A stretch of 58,027 nucleotides of DNA from CAYRGQ01 sp964423925 (GCA_964423925.1 CAYRGQ010000018.1:1-58027), one strand, 5' to 3'; positions 42,859 through 53,045 are shown, counted from the first letter of the stretch. The notes: generated by a model from the letters alone, not told the origin. Made by a program: numbers and translations.

Positions 42859-45597
42859 CTACTGCACGGTATACCGGTATACCGCGCGGCCAATATTTCC
42901 CTCATCGTCGAACCCTTCGACTACCACGCGATAGGTCCCGCGCCCGTCCGCATTGTAAAAAGTCATCGACGCCTTACCCGCTTCGTCGGTCCGGATGGTG
43001 GGGTTCCAATAGATCGTCGTGCGGATGTCGTTGACGGCCCGTCGCTCCGGCGTATCATATTTAGGCGCATAAAAGGTACGCTTGGCAATGTAGCCCAGCG
43101 GTGTCAGATCGACAATGTTGCTTTTGGGCAGCATGGCTTCGATTTCGGCTAGCGACATCCGAGGCGCGGGCTTATGATCCGTAGCGGTATAAATCGAAAC
43201 CACCCCATTGTTTTGATGGGTACGGCTGACGATTCCCAGCTCGTCGCGCAGGAAGATTTCGATACCGAGCACTTCCGCGGGCATGATACCGTTCAAGGAA
43301 TGCACGTCTACGGCCATACCGTTAATGAAAAACTGCACGGGTATGCGTCCACCAGCGTTGTAGTCGCGGGTAATGTAGAATAGCTGGGACTGCGCATCGT
43401 ACGTGATGCCCGTAAGTGCCGTTTGCAGGCACATGAGCATTACATTGCAACCTTTGAGTCGGTCCGGACTGATGCTGTGGTCGGCCATCCCTAGCCCCGA
43501 TATCGCAGGGTAATCCCGGTGCGAGACCGAGGTCGACGGACGGGCGACTACCTCCACCTCATCAATCAGGATCGAAGTCCGGTATTCGTTACGGCTATTG
43601 GCCAAGTAAGACTCCAGAGCGCGATCAATGTTTAGCTTGGCATCGGGCCAACGAATGTTCCGGTCTATTCCCGGGAATTGGCTTTGGTCGACCGTGATGA
43701 CCATATTACGGTAGTTGTCATTGCCGCGTGCATTGATGGTCACGCGCGACGAATCGGTAAATACCAAATCCTTAAAAATAAAACGGCCTTGTTCGTCAGT
43801 ATACGTATCTTTTCGATACGTCATGTCGGGGATGGACAACAGCAGGCCGCCATTGTGGACGGGGTGGCCCGTATTCAGCCGCAGCGTACCCGAAATATCG
43901 ATGCCTGTTTCGGGGAGAAAATACACCTGTGGGTACTTCTCCGCAATCAGATCCTCATAAGAAAAACGCCGGAATCCCTGGGTGATGAGCAGCGCGTCAA
44001 GCGCCTCCCGCTTGGCTTCAAAATCGCCTGTAAAATAATAGTTTGGCTGCTCAACGTAGCCCGCTAAATCCGAAGTTAACAGAAGATTGCTCAAAATCGT
44101 GGTTTCATCGTTCTCATCGTATGGCACCTTGGTTTCGTCGGTAACCGAAATCGAGTATATCCCTGCCGTTGGGGTCCCGTTGTTGAGGGTCGCTACCTCC
44201 AGATTGACAGCTTCCTTAGTCGTATACGTAGTTTTGTCGGTGGACACGTTAATCTCGATGGGTTGCTTCGCATCCACGAAGACTAGCCGCTCACTCACAG
44301 GAACGCCGTTTGACGTAAATAACGTAATCTGGGATATCCCCAGCGGAAATCGCTCCTTCGGCAGATTGACATTCACCGTCGAGTTGCGAAGCAAGGCTTG
44401 TGCACCGTAGCACAACAGTCCGTTGCTTTGAGCGATTACGTATAGTCCTTTATTTCGATTAGCTTGGAAAAAGGCATCATTAGCGACAATTGCCAACTGG
44501 AGCTGGTCGCCGGTACTGGAAACGACGACCACATTCACACCTTGGCTGACGACTTCAGGAAGCGGGAAGGTGCGCTTCGTGCCGTTTTCGAAAGTCACTT
44601 CGGCGGTGTAGACCTGCCCCGCCTGAGGCAACAGCGTAAAGTGACCCATTCCTAAGTGGATGTCTGTAAAGGTCGTCACCTCTGCGCCGGCCCCGTCTAG
44701 CACCCGCCCATTGACAGGTAAGCCCCGGCCGTCACTGCCGATTGCCTTGAATGCAACCTTTTTCGCTACGTCCGCAATCAAGTCGCCACCTTCCGGAAAA
44801 AACTGGACGTCAGCGTCCCAGAGTGCGGCTTCCAGCGGAAAATCCGCGACCAACACGTCGGTACTGCGGCCCTGCGCCACCGAAATGTGCAGGCGTCCCT
44901 TGCGTAACAGTTCACGATCCTTGCCATTTATATTCAGTATGACGTTACCCATGACATCCGTTTCGCCGCGCCCACCATCGAGCGTCTCGAAACCTGAGCG
45001 CACCTCCCAGTTTAGGCGGGCATTGCCAATAGCTCGTCCGGCATTGTCCGTCAATGACAACACGGCCTGCGTCCGGGCATCCGTTCCGTCGCTCTGGTCA
45101 TTATACACGATGCTGGTGTGCAACTTATTATTAATCACGTCACCCACGGGCACTACCTTATTGAAAAAATAAACGGGATCCTGGTTGGCCATCCATTTCG
45201 TATAGGCCCGAAAGCGGTAATTGTCCTGCCCGTACCATTGCGGATCCAGCACCAAGTGCCCCTCGCCCGCGAAGTCTTCGAGCGGAATACGCAGAACCTG
45301 CATGAGCGAGTCCTTCGCGTTGAGCACCTCCACGTAGGCAACCTTACTCAATTCATAATTATACATGTTGCTGGTCAGGTAGGTCTTAAACCACAGGGTG
45401 TCACCAATGGCGTAGTAAGGCTTATCGAAATGGAGGTGTAATTTCTCAATGGGATAATTTTCCAGCAGCACCTGCGTGCGCTCTACGATGGTATTGATGC
45501 TGATGCTGTCAGGTTGTTGTCGCGCCTGCAACTGACTGGCACTACCTAGCAAAAACAACCCTATTAGGAAACGGAAACTAACTAAATTGACTTTCAT
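42859..45597 (-). CDS. large exported protein with MG2-like and TonB-plug-like domains
   Basis: A 912-residue secreted protein of a kind common in Bacteroidota and of unknown role. A signal peptide (1-25) is followed by a macroglobulin MG2-like start (IEKLHLHFDKPYYAIGDTLWFKTYL), further Ig-like domains, a carboxypeptidase-regulatory-like domain (about 590-640), a plug-like domain (about 715-820, with IPVQFFINGMAVD and EVLGIEIFLRDE) and a last macroglobulin-like strand set. There is no beta-barrel, so it is not a complete TonB receptor. I infer a periplasmic or surface quality-control or secretion function. Confidence 0.75.
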   Translation of the reverse strand: MKVNLVSFRFLIGLFLLGSASQLQARQQPDSISINTIVERTQVLLENYPIEKLHLHFDKPYYAIGDTLWFKTYLTSNMYNYELSKVAYVEVLNAKDSLMQVLRIPLEDFAGEGHLVLDPQWYGQDNYRFRAYTKWMANQDPVYFFNKVVPVGDVINNKLHTSIVYNDQSDGTDARTQAVLSLTDNAGRAIGNARLNWEVRSGFETLDGGRGETDVMGNVILNINGKDRELLRKGRLHISVAQGRSTDVLVADFPLEAALWDADVQFFPEGGDLIADVAKKVAFKAIGSDGRGLPVNGRVLDGAGAEVTTFTDIHLGMGHFTLLPQAGQVYTAEVTFENGTKRTFPLPEVVSQGVNVVVVSSTGDQLQLAIVANDAFFQANRNKGLYVIAQSNGLLCYGAQALLRNSTVNVNLPKERFPLGISQITLFTSNGVPVSERLVFVDAKQPIEINVSTDKTTYTTKEAVNLEVATLNNGTPTAGIYSISVTDETKVPYDENDETTILSNLLLTSDLAGYVEQPNYYFTGDFEAKREALDALLITQGFRRFSYEDLIAEKYPQVYFLPETGIDISGTLRLNTGHPVHNGGLLLSIPDMTYRKDTYTDEQGRFIFKDLVFTDSSRVTINARGNDNYRNMVITVDQSQFPGIDRNIRWPDAKLNIDRALESYLANSRNEYRTSILIDEVEVVARPSTSVSHRDYPAISGLGMADHSISPDRLKGCNVMLMCLQTALTGITYDAQSQLFYITRDYNAGGRIPVQFFINGMAVDVHSLNGIMPAEVLGIEIFLRDELGIVSRTHQNNGVVSIYTATDHKPAPRMSLAEIEAMLPKSNIVDLTPLGYIAKRTFYAPKYDTPERRAVNDIRTTIYWNPTIRTDEAGKASMTFYNADGRGTYRVVVEGFDDEGNIGRAVYRYTVQ

Positions 45598-45819
45598 TCC
45601 AATCGATTATCACGTACAGTATGCGAGCCGATAAATATATCCATTTTTTCCCACGCCCTGCGAATCGGCCATCAAAAATGTCTTTGGGAAGTTTGCTTTA
45701 ATGCGTAGCCGCGCAACCATGCACTGCCCGCCCCACGCCGTATGTACGCCAACTGACATAGGCCTGATTTTGAAAGCTCGTACTTTTTTCGTATCTTACC
45801 TCATCGTGAGGAGGTTATG

Positions 45820-46008
45820 ATGATGTATCTAGTAAGTTTATTTCTATTGTTGACGACGATTGGCGGAATGGACGCCCGTTCGGCGGAAACCCTAAACACG
45901 GCGGATGGCCTTTGGCCACAATACGGTTATATCGGCCTGTGCGCAGGGCTATTGGCCGTCGCAGCGATTGTGCTTATTAGCAAGCCCGCACGCAAGATGA
46001 ACGAATAA
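45820..46008 (+). CDS. small membrane protein (62 aa) with a strong Shine-Dalgarno site
   Basis: Hydrophobic N-terminus (MYLVSLFLLLTTIGG), a short polar stretch and a second membrane helix (about 38-55, GLCAGLLAVAAIVLIS) ending in a basic tail. Three ATG codons stand in a row at 45817, 45820 and 45823, and GAGGAGG at 45808-45814, rare in this phylum, favours the second or third. A bidirectional terminator follows the stop. I recognise no family. The upstream minus-strand gene is divergent, so it is a single-gene unit. Confidence 0.65.
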   Translation: MMYLVSLFLLLTTIGGMDARSAETLNTADGLWPQYGYIGLCAGLLAVAAIVLISKPARKMNE

Positions 46009-46058
46009 TACCGTTCCACCCGATCGCCTGATACGATCAAGACAATGTGAAAAGAAAA

Positions 46059-46102
46059 CGCGAAGCCGTCTACCTGGTCCGGTAGTTAGCTTCGCGCTTT
46101 TT
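46059..46102. terminator. bidirectional terminator between convergent genes
   Basis: CGCGAAGC/GCTTCGCG arms with an inner CTACC/GGTAG stem. T runs follow in both directions, so it serves both the small membrane protein gene and the GH92 gene. Confidence 0.8.
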
Positions 46103-46122
46103 GGCATTCTAAAGATCCGTGC

Positions 46123-48408
46123 CTACCGTTCGTTGCTCAACGAATACGGCAAATCTGCATGGCTCAATCGAATATTAGTGTTTGGCTTGTCCGCCATGTC
46201 AAAGTCCAAGGTAGCACCCTTGACTAACTCGCTATGGCGCAAGAACGTCTTGGTGTATGCAGCCCCATTCATGCGCATGGCGTTAATGTATCGGTTGTCA
46301 TCACTATTTTCGGGAGCATTGATCTCAATCGTATTGCCATTGGGCAATTTGATGGTTGCTTTCTTGAACAACGGCGCTCCGATGACGTATTCATCCGTAG
46401 CGGGGGTTACCGGATAAAATCCTAGGGCTGAAAACACATACCAAGCGGATGTCTGACCGTTGTCTTCGTCGCCACAATAGCCATCTGGGGTGGGAAGATA
46501 CATCCGGTTCATGGTTTCGCGTACCCAATACTGTGCTTTCCAGGGCGCCTTGCCATGGTTGTACAGGTAGATCATATGCTGTATAGGTTGGTTGCCATGC
46601 GCGTACTGCCCCATGTTGGCGATTTGCATTTCGCGAATTTCGTGGATGGGAAACCCGTAATACGAATCGTCAAAAATGGGAGGCAACTCAAATACGGAAT
46701 CTAATTTCTGAACGAACTTCTCGTGCCCGCCCATCAACTGCGCCAGTCCTTCCACATCCTGGAATACCGACCAGGTATAATGCCAGCTATTGCCCTCGGT
46801 AAATGCGTCACCCCATTTGAATGGGCTGAATGGCGACTGGAAGCTACCGTCTTTATTTTTTCCGCGCATCAACCCTGTTTCTGGGTCATACAACTTCTTG
46901 TAGTTGAAGCTTCTTTCACGATATAGATCAACTTCTTCTTTAGGCCGGTTTAGTGCCTTAGCCAGTTGGTAAATCGCGAAATCATCGTAGGCGTACTCGA
47001 GCGTACGCGCCGCATTTTCATTGATTCCCACATCGTAGGGAACGTAACCCAACGTGGTATAATACTCAGCCCCTGCACGAGCCACAGCGGTAAGCGGCCC
47101 CTCATTATTAGCACCTTTGAGGAGGCCTTCGTATAGCGCTTCGATGTCCTGTCCACGAATCCCTTTGAGATAAGCGTCCGCTACGACCGAAGCCGAGTTG
47201 TTGCCCACCATAATATTGCGATAGCCAGGACTTGCCCACTCCGGCAACCAGCCTCCTTCCTTGTACGTGTTTGCCAAGCCTTCTTGGATCTTCGCATTTA
47301 CTTCGGGATACACCAAGTTCAGGAAAGGAAACAAAGCCCTGAACGTATCCCAGAAGCCCGTATCGGTGAACATGTACCCCGGAAGCACTTGTCCGTTATA
47401 GGGGCTGTAATGATATGGATTCCCTTGTTCATCGTATTCGTAGAACATCCGGGGAAACAAAATAGTCCGATAGAGGCAAGAATAGAAGGTCTGCATCTGC
47501 GCTAGGGTACCTCCTTCCACGGTCACTTTGCTCAGCTCCTCGTTCCAGCGGTCTTCGCCATCCTTAACCACTTGTTCAAACGACCGTCCACCGAGTTCCT
47601 GCAAATTGCGCTCCGCCTGTTCGTGGCTGATGAATGAGGAGGCAACGCGGGCAATCACCTGCTCACCGCGGTTTGCGATGTTGAAACTAACGATCGCCCC
47701 CACGTGGTCGGCCTGGACTTCCGCCCTCCCAGACACCAGTGCCGAGTCGGCAAAAGAGGCTATCCGATCGAACGGCCGATCGAAAACCAGTACAAAATAG
47801 TTTTTAAAATTGTCAGGAACGCCTCCGCTGTTGCGCGTGGTATACCCGATGATTTTATTCTCTTCTGGAATGACTTTGACGTACGACCCGCGGTCGAACG
47901 CGTCGATTAATACGTTGGCCTGGTCGGTATCCGGAAAAGTAAATCGAAAGTAGGCAGCCCGCTCGGTGGGCGTAATCTCCGTAGTAAGATCATAATCCGC
48001 CAAATACACACTGTAATAGTGTGGCTTTGCTACCTCAGCTTTGTGCGAAAACCAGCTGGCTCGGTCGTCTTGGTCAAACGTCGGCTCGCCCACCGTTGGC
48101 ATGATCGAGAACTGTCCGTAGTCATTCATCCAGGGCGAAGGCTGGTGCGTTTGCTTAAAGCCGCGCAAGCGGTTTTCGGTATACGTATACATCCAACCAT
48201 CGCCCATCTTACCCGTTTGGGGCGACCAGAAATTCATTCCCCATGGCAAGGCAATCGCCGGATACGTGTTACCGTTCGACAACGCGAATGTCGACTGTGT
48301 CCCCATCAGAATGTTGACGTAGTCCACCGGATTTTGGTGGGCACTCGCGCGTGGCACATAGGCCACTGCCAGCCCTACGGCTAATAAAGCGGTAAAAAAT
48401 CGTTTCAT
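46123..48408 (-). CDS. alpha-1,2-mannosidase, GH92 family
   Basis: A 761-residue exo-acting alpha-mannosidase of the calcium-dependent GH92 family. The signal peptide (MKRFFTALLAVGLAVAYVPRASA) starts at the ATG at 48408; a longer frame to 48459 adds a non-family stretch. Family markers include VNILMGT near the start, GFKQTHQPSPWMNDYGQF, and the catalytic-site segment GYCGDEDNGQTSAW (GDEDNGQ at 646-652). GH92 enzymes trim mannose from high-mannose N-glycans or fungal mannan. No SusCD genes accompany it, and it has its own promoter at 48473-48503. Confidence 0.95.
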   Translation of the reverse strand: MKRFFTALLAVGLAVAYVPRASAHQNPVDYVNILMGTQSTFALSNGNTYPAIALPWGMNFWSPQTGKMGDGWMYTYTENRLRGFKQTHQPSPWMNDYGQFSIMPTVGEPTFDQDDRASWFSHKAEVAKPHYYSVYLADYDLTTEITPTERAAYFRFTFPDTDQANVLIDAFDRGSYVKVIPEENKIIGYTTRNSGGVPDNFKNYFVLVFDRPFDRIASFADSALVSGRAEVQADHVGAIVSFNIANRGEQVIARVASSFISHEQAERNLQELGGRSFEQVVKDGEDRWNEELSKVTVEGGTLAQMQTFYSCLYRTILFPRMFYEYDEQGNPYHYSPYNGQVLPGYMFTDTGFWDTFRALFPFLNLVYPEVNAKIQEGLANTYKEGGWLPEWASPGYRNIMVGNNSASVVADAYLKGIRGQDIEALYEGLLKGANNEGPLTAVARAGAEYYTTLGYVPYDVGINENAARTLEYAYDDFAIYQLAKALNRPKEEVDLYRERSFNYKKLYDPETGLMRGKNKDGSFQSPFSPFKWGDAFTEGNSWHYTWSVFQDVEGLAQLMGGHEKFVQKLDSVFELPPIFDDSYYGFPIHEIREMQIANMGQYAHGNQPIQHMIYLYNHGKAPWKAQYWVRETMNRMYLPTPDGYCGDEDNGQTSAWYVFSALGFYPVTPATDEYVIGAPLFKKATIKLPNGNTIEINAPENSDDNRYINAMRMNGAAYTKTFLRHSELVKGATLDFDMADKPNTNIRLSHADLPYSLSNER

Positions 48409-48472
48409 TTTATATGATAAAAGGTAAAAAATGTGTTTTTCCGGCGCCGACGTGGGCACCGCTAGTCGGCAG

Positions 48473-48503
48473 CCAAAATAGAAATAAAAAGGAGAAAAGG
48501 CAA
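48473..48503 (-). promoter_or_regulatory. GH92 promoter
   Basis: TTG at 48503-48501 and TATTTTGG at 48480-48473 (one mismatch to TAnnTTTG), 20 bases apart, about 65 bases before the GH92 start codon. Confidence 0.55.
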
Positions 48504-48529
48504 CAAAAAGACCTGCTAAGACGTATTAG

Positions 48530-49501
48530 TTACATAAACGTTAACACTAACTTACCGAAGACTTCGCCCGATTCCAAGAGACGATGAGACTCCGCTGCTT
48601 CCGTGTAATCAAACGCTCGATGCACGACGGGGCGGAACTCCCGTGAAGCCCACAACGGCCATACGGATGCCTCGACCGCGTTACGTAAGGCGGTCTTAAA
48701 CCCGCGATCGCGGGCGCGCAGCGTACTTCCGGTAAGCACGATTCTTTTTTGCATCAGGGTCAGCAGATTCAGGCTTACCGTTCGGCCTTGTACGGCGTTT
48801 ATGTATACGAGGCGCCCCTCAGGCGCCAACAAACCTATATTCTTCTCAAAATAATCTCCCCCGATACTGTCCAAAACTACATCGATGCGTTCTGCTGCCA
48901 GTTCGGTTGCAAAGTCGAAAGTCCGATAATTGATGCCGCGTGCTGCACCGAGACGTTCACAGGCCTCGCATTTCTCGTCCATACCTGCTGTCGTGAAAAC
49001 GCGCGCTCCCAGCAGGCGTGCCAATTGGATGGCCGTGGTGCCTATTCCCCCGCTGCCGCCATGGATCAATACGCCCTCACCTGCCGTCAACTGGCCCCGC
49101 TGGAAGAGGTTATGCCACACCGTGAAAACCGTTTCGGGAATGCAGGCCGCTTCGGCAAACGACACCCCGTCCGGTATAGGCAGGCAATGGTCGTCTTCAG
49201 CGATGGCATATTCCGCATATCCCCCCCCCGAAAGCAACGCACAAACTCGGTCGCCGACACGAAACCGAGACTTTCCATCGCCCACGGCACGCACAATGCC
49301 GGCCACCTCCAAGCCGGGAATATCGGGTGCCACGCCTGCAGGCGCCGGATATTTACCATTGCGTTGGAACACATCGGGCCGATTTATTCCTGCAGCGTGC
49401 ACCTCCAACAGCAACTGGCCCAGAGCCGGCTCAGGAACCTCGCGCGATTGCACCGCCAGCACTTCCGGCCCGCCAAACTCCGTTATTACGACAGCTTTCA
49501 T
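48530..49501 (-). CDS. NAD(P)H:quinone oxidoreductase, zinc-binding MDR family (PIG3/QorA-like)
   Basis: A 323-residue medium-chain dehydrogenase/reductase that uses NADPH to reduce quinones. The opening MKAVVITEFGGPEVL, HAAGINRPDVFQRNGKYP and nucleotide-binding GGSGGIGTTAIQLARLLGA are typical of the PIG3 branch, which lacks the catalytic zinc despite the family name. It stands seven bases after the TonB-linked barrel gene on the same strand. A cytoplasmic oxidative-stress role is likely. Confidence 0.9.
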   Translation of the reverse strand: MKAVVITEFGGPEVLAVQSREVPEPALGQLLLEVHAAGINRPDVFQRNGKYPAPAGVAPDIPGLEVAGIVRAVGDGKSRFRVGDRVCALLSGGGYAEYAIAEDDHCLPIPDGVSFAEAACIPETVFTVWHNLFQRGQLTAGEGVLIHGGSGGIGTTAIQLARLLGARVFTTAGMDEKCEACERLGAARGINYRTFDFATELAAERIDVVLDSIGGDYFEKNIGLLAPEGRLVYINAVQGRTVSLNLLTLMQKRIVLTGSTLRARDRGFKTALRNAVEASVWPLWASREFRPVVHRAFDYTEAAESHRLLESGEVFGKLVLTFM

Positions 49502-49508
49502 GACGATT

Positions 49509-52247
49509 TTAGTTAGGTAAGCGCTGCAGCCTTATGTTTAGCGACAGCATTAAATAGCGCGACAGGCGGTTATTGCGCATATCGAGAATGTCGCTGCCAA
49601 ACACCTCCCGCGTAATACCCGTATTCTGATCAAACAGGTCAAAGCCCTGCAAGCGAATCAAGGCCATGCGATTGCGAAGGAAGGTATATTCCATATATGC
49701 GTTCAAAATAGTCGGATTGGCATTGATATAGCTCGTATAACCGGTGTTCACCCGCTTGGAGAGGTCGAATCCCATGGAAAAGAAATCAGAGAGGTACGTT
49801 TTAGCCGCTACGCCCACCAAAAACGTGTTTGCGGCAAGATCACCGATAGACGGCAGGGAATATGTTGCCCGATTGGCGGTATAGCTCGTGTTCAGTTCGG
49901 CCTCCAAGATGTCCTCCACCGAATAGCGCAGGTTTGCCGCTTGTGATAGAATGACGTGCTGGGCTACGTTTCGGTCTTCGTTGATATAAGAAATATTATT
50001 GATGTAATCGACCGAACCGTTCAGGTTGAGCTGCACGCCCCGGGAGAACAAGTCGCGGCTGTACATGTAATATCCTCGGCTCTCAAAGTAACCCCAGGTG
50101 TTTACGAAGCTGGTTTGCTGGCTGGTCGTGTTGGCAATAGCGGAACGCGTCATCACAATTTTGTCCTTCACCTGAGTGAGGGCAACACTGGCCTCAAAAA
50201 AACGATTCTGTCCGAAGGTCGTCCGCCTATAACGAGCATTCACGCGGTTAATGAACTCCGCCTTGAGATCGGGGTTTCCCACGATGATATGCTGCGCGTT
50301 ATTAAGGTTACTGACGGGTTGAATATGCGAAAAATTGGGCTGGTTGTTCGTTCCGAGGTAGTCGACCATCAATTCGGACTCGTTGGATAACCGGTAACGA
50401 AAGCCTGCTGTAGGGATCATGTTGATGTTGCGATGCTCGGTCACCACGTCGCGATCGTAGGTAAAGCCACGCAGGTAAAGGGGCTGTATGGCAAAGCCGA
50501 GGGTGTACTTGAAGTTCGAATTCTGATCAACTTGGTAATTGACCCCAACGCGATTGCTTTGGAAAAAGTAGGAATAATCGACATTGAGCGAATCGATGAG
50601 CTCCTCATCGTCGATGTCCATCACATAGCGCCGGCTGCTGATCGATGTATAGTTGTACTCGTAATTGACTTCCAGCTTGCTGGCGTTGTCGAGGGGTTCG
50701 ACAAACGACGCACGCACGCGACCTACCCGGTTGTTGTTGTCGCTCTTCACTTCTTGTTCGAGCTCGTAGATATCGACACGCGGCTGGGGCAAGAACGAAG
50801 AGTCAATCGTCACGAAACTATCCCCAACTTCGTCCAATTTGTTTTGCTTATAGTATTCTCCATGCAAGCCGAGCACAAACTTCCGGCCGGGTTTAGCAAA
50901 GGTTTTTGCGTACAACACGTCCATGTCAAACGACGGGGAAGACAACCGTCCGATGGCTTGGTTTTCCTGAATACTGGTGATATCCCTATTACGAATGGTG
51001 TTGATTGAGTTATTTGATGTATTGGAATAGTTAAAGGATAAGTTGGGACTGAATTTCAGATAATTATGATCGCTAACTTGATACTCAAAATCCCAGGACA
51101 TCAGATGATTATAATCGTCGGATGTCGCCTCGCGGTCTTCTTCGTTGACGATAGTATATCGGTCAAATACGCTTCGCAAAAGGGAACTTCCCTCCGTGGC
51201 ATTGTTTCGGTTGACGAAGGTATATTTGCCGTAGGTGTCGATTCGCTCGGACAGTTGGTCAGAGAATGTCACGCCAAGGGAGTTGACCGTATTGACGCCA
51301 TCGATCGGGTCGACAAGGCCGGTCAAGTCGCCCCCGGCACGTTCGCGCATCCCTCCGCCCGTGGGCGACCCGTAACTAAACAGGCTGGTATTTGTATTGT
51401 TGATGGAGCTGACTAGCGAAAATTCCTGCCCGTCGTTGAAGTTGTTGACCCCTACGCTCCCCAAGTAGCGTCCGCGGGCGCCGCGTACTTCCACGTCGCC
51501 TCCGCCGCCTCCAGTCACCTGTCCGAAGAGTATTTTCTTACTATCATCCTTCAGGACGATGTTCATGATCCGCTCCGTCTCTCCAGATTTGATGCCCGTC
51601 TGCTGATCCATTTCGCTATGCGCATCGATCATCTGAATGCTCTCGATAAAATCAGCGGGTAAGTTGCGGGTAGCGACGGTGACGTCACCCCCGAAGAAAA
51701 CTTTGCCATCCACCCGAACCTTGAGGACCTCCTGTCCGTTAGCGATGACCCGGCCGTCGCGTGTCACGCGCACGCCGGGCAGACTTTTCAAAGCCTCTTC
51801 CAACAAGGCGTTTTTCCTGATTTCGTAAGCCGCGAAATTGTACTGAACGGTATCGCCCCGAATCTCGATGGGTCGAACGCGTGGGACCACGACCTCCTTG
51901 ATGAGTACCCGTTCCGGTCCCAGTACCACGGGTAACAAGACCATTTCGGGTGAGGAAGACGTGGCCTGGTAGTACCGGTCGGCAAGCTGGTAGCCGATCA
52001 TGCGGAACGTTATCCGGAACTCCTGACCCACCACGCCCAGAAAATTGTACATGCCGTTTTCGCCCGTCACGGCCGTCATCGTATCCAGAACGGACGCCAA
52101 ACGTACAGAAACACCCGGGAGTGGCACACCCGCCGTATCAATCACGACACCTTGTACATCCCTCCGCTGGTACTGCGCGTCGGCGAGGAACGGCACGAGG
52201 ATGGAGAACCAGGAAAGCAGGATCGTATGTGTGCAGCGTCGCGGCAA
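49509..52247 (-). CDS. TonB-linked outer-membrane protein, OMP_b-brl type
   Basis: A 912-residue outer-membrane protein. Signal peptide (about 1-24), a carboxypeptidase-D-like regulatory domain (about 30-115, GVVIDTAGVPLPGVSVRL), a plug-like segment (about 120-225, with LLEEALKSLPGVRVTRDGRV and VRVDGKVFFGGD), then a large barrel with many aromatic turns ending in RYLMLSLNIRLQRLPN. It resembles the outer-membrane barrel family 3 rather than SusC. Substrate unknown. There is no partner lipoprotein beside it. Confidence 0.85.
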   Translation of the reverse strand: MPRRCTHTILLSWFSILVPFLADAQYQRRDVQGVVIDTAGVPLPGVSVRLASVLDTMTAVTGENGMYNFLGVVGQEFRITFRMIGYQLADRYYQATSSSPEMVLLPVVLGPERVLIKEVVVPRVRPIEIRGDTVQYNFAAYEIRKNALLEEALKSLPGVRVTRDGRVIANGQEVLKVRVDGKVFFGGDVTVATRNLPADFIESIQMIDAHSEMDQQTGIKSGETERIMNIVLKDDSKKILFGQVTGGGGGDVEVRGARGRYLGSVGVNNFNDGQEFSLVSSINNTNTSLFSYGSPTGGGMRERAGGDLTGLVDPIDGVNTVNSLGVTFSDQLSERIDTYGKYTFVNRNNATEGSSLLRSVFDRYTIVNEEDREATSDDYNHLMSWDFEYQVSDHNYLKFSPNLSFNYSNTSNNSINTIRNRDITSIQENQAIGRLSSPSFDMDVLYAKTFAKPGRKFVLGLHGEYYKQNKLDEVGDSFVTIDSSFLPQPRVDIYELEQEVKSDNNNRVGRVRASFVEPLDNASKLEVNYEYNYTSISSRRYVMDIDDEELIDSLNVDYSYFFQSNRVGVNYQVDQNSNFKYTLGFAIQPLYLRGFTYDRDVVTEHRNINMIPTAGFRYRLSNESELMVDYLGTNNQPNFSHIQPVSNLNNAQHIIVGNPDLKAEFINRVNARYRRTTFGQNRFFEASVALTQVKDKIVMTRSAIANTTSQQTSFVNTWGYFESRGYYMYSRDLFSRGVQLNLNGSVDYINNISYINEDRNVAQHVILSQAANLRYSVEDILEAELNTSYTANRATYSLPSIGDLAANTFLVGVAAKTYLSDFFSMGFDLSKRVNTGYTSYINANPTILNAYMEYTFLRNRMALIRLQGFDLFDQNTGITREVFGSDILDMRNNRLSRYLMLSLNIRLQRLPN

Positions 52248-52390
52248 TTTTCTCGGTAAATATTATATAAAAAAGCATTCTCTGACGGCCTCGTTTCGCG
52301 TCCCTCACGCAAGCGCGAAGCGTCAGGATCCCGCTATTTTGCGAGTATTATCATATGAAACGTAAGATAGTACTAAATCCGTATTCGTGC

Positions 52391-52432
52391 AAAAAAAATC
52401 GGGCTACCCCTTTTAGGGACAGCCCGATTTTT
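52391..52432 (-). terminator. terminator after ferritin
   Basis: ATCGGGCT/AGCCCGAT arms with an inner CCC/GGG pair, followed by eight T on the minus strand, 20 bases after the ferritin stop. Confidence 0.85.
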
Positions 52433-52452
52433 GTTAGGCAACCTTTCCGGAC

Positions 52453-52977
52453 CTACTCTTCGTAGGCCACTTTGGGAATATGCTTGTCGATCTCCCAACG
52501 TCCTGTTCCTTCTTCGCCGATGACGTCAAACATATCCAGAATCCGCCGCGCCACATACTCTTCTTCTACCTGCTCTTCCAAAAACCATTGGATGAACTGA
52601 AAGGTGACAAAATCCTTCACCCGGAAACAAGTGTCGGCAATTTTGTTAAATTGCTGGGTCACGTACATCTCTTGTTCCAACGTCTGCTCGAACACGGCCC
52701 GAAACGAATCAAATTCGGCAGGAATGTTGACCACTTCAGGCGAGATAGCCCGACCACCACGATCATTGATGTATTTAAAGAGCTTCAGCATATGCGTGCG
52801 CTCCTCATCCGATTGGCGAGCGAAAAAGTCGGCGCTGAAATCCAGCCCCTGATCGTCGCACCACGACGACATCGACAAGTAAAGCGATGATGCGTAGGCT
52901 TCCGCTTTGATCTGTTCGTTCAGTATATTTTCGATTTCTTCGTTCAACGAAGTTTTCAAACCTAATAAATCTTTCAT
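52453..52977 (-). CDS. ftnA: ferritin
   Basis: A 174-residue iron-storage ferritin of the bacterial FtnA type. The four-helix bundle has the ferroxidase residues in EQIKAEAYASSLYLSMSSW, DEERTHMLKLFKYINDRGG and EQEMYVTQQFNKI, and there is no heme-binding Met pattern of bacterioferritin. It stores iron as ferric mineral and limits oxidative damage. It is divergent from the metal ABC importer across 258 bases, so the two could share control. Confidence 0.95.
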   Translation of the reverse strand: MKDLLGLKTSLNEEIENILNEQIKAEAYASSLYLSMSSWCDDQGLDFSADFFARQSDEERTHMLKLFKYINDRGGRAISPEVVNIPAEFDSFRAVFEQTLEQEMYVTQQFNKIADTCFRVKDFVTFQFIQWFLEEQVEEEYVARRILDMFDVIGEEGTGRWEIDKHIPKVAYEE

Positions 52978-53037
52978 AATCGATTTCCGTTTAACTTTTT
53001 ATGATTCCATGCAGGGATTTCCTGTCACGATCTTATG

Positions 53038-53045
53038 CAAATTTA
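53038..53045 (-). promoter_or_regulatory. -7 element of the ferritin promoter
   Basis: TAAATTTG on the minus strand matches TAnnTTTG exactly, 60 bases before the ferritin start codon. No TTG lies at the usual -33 distance, so it may need help from an activator. Confidence 0.45.
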
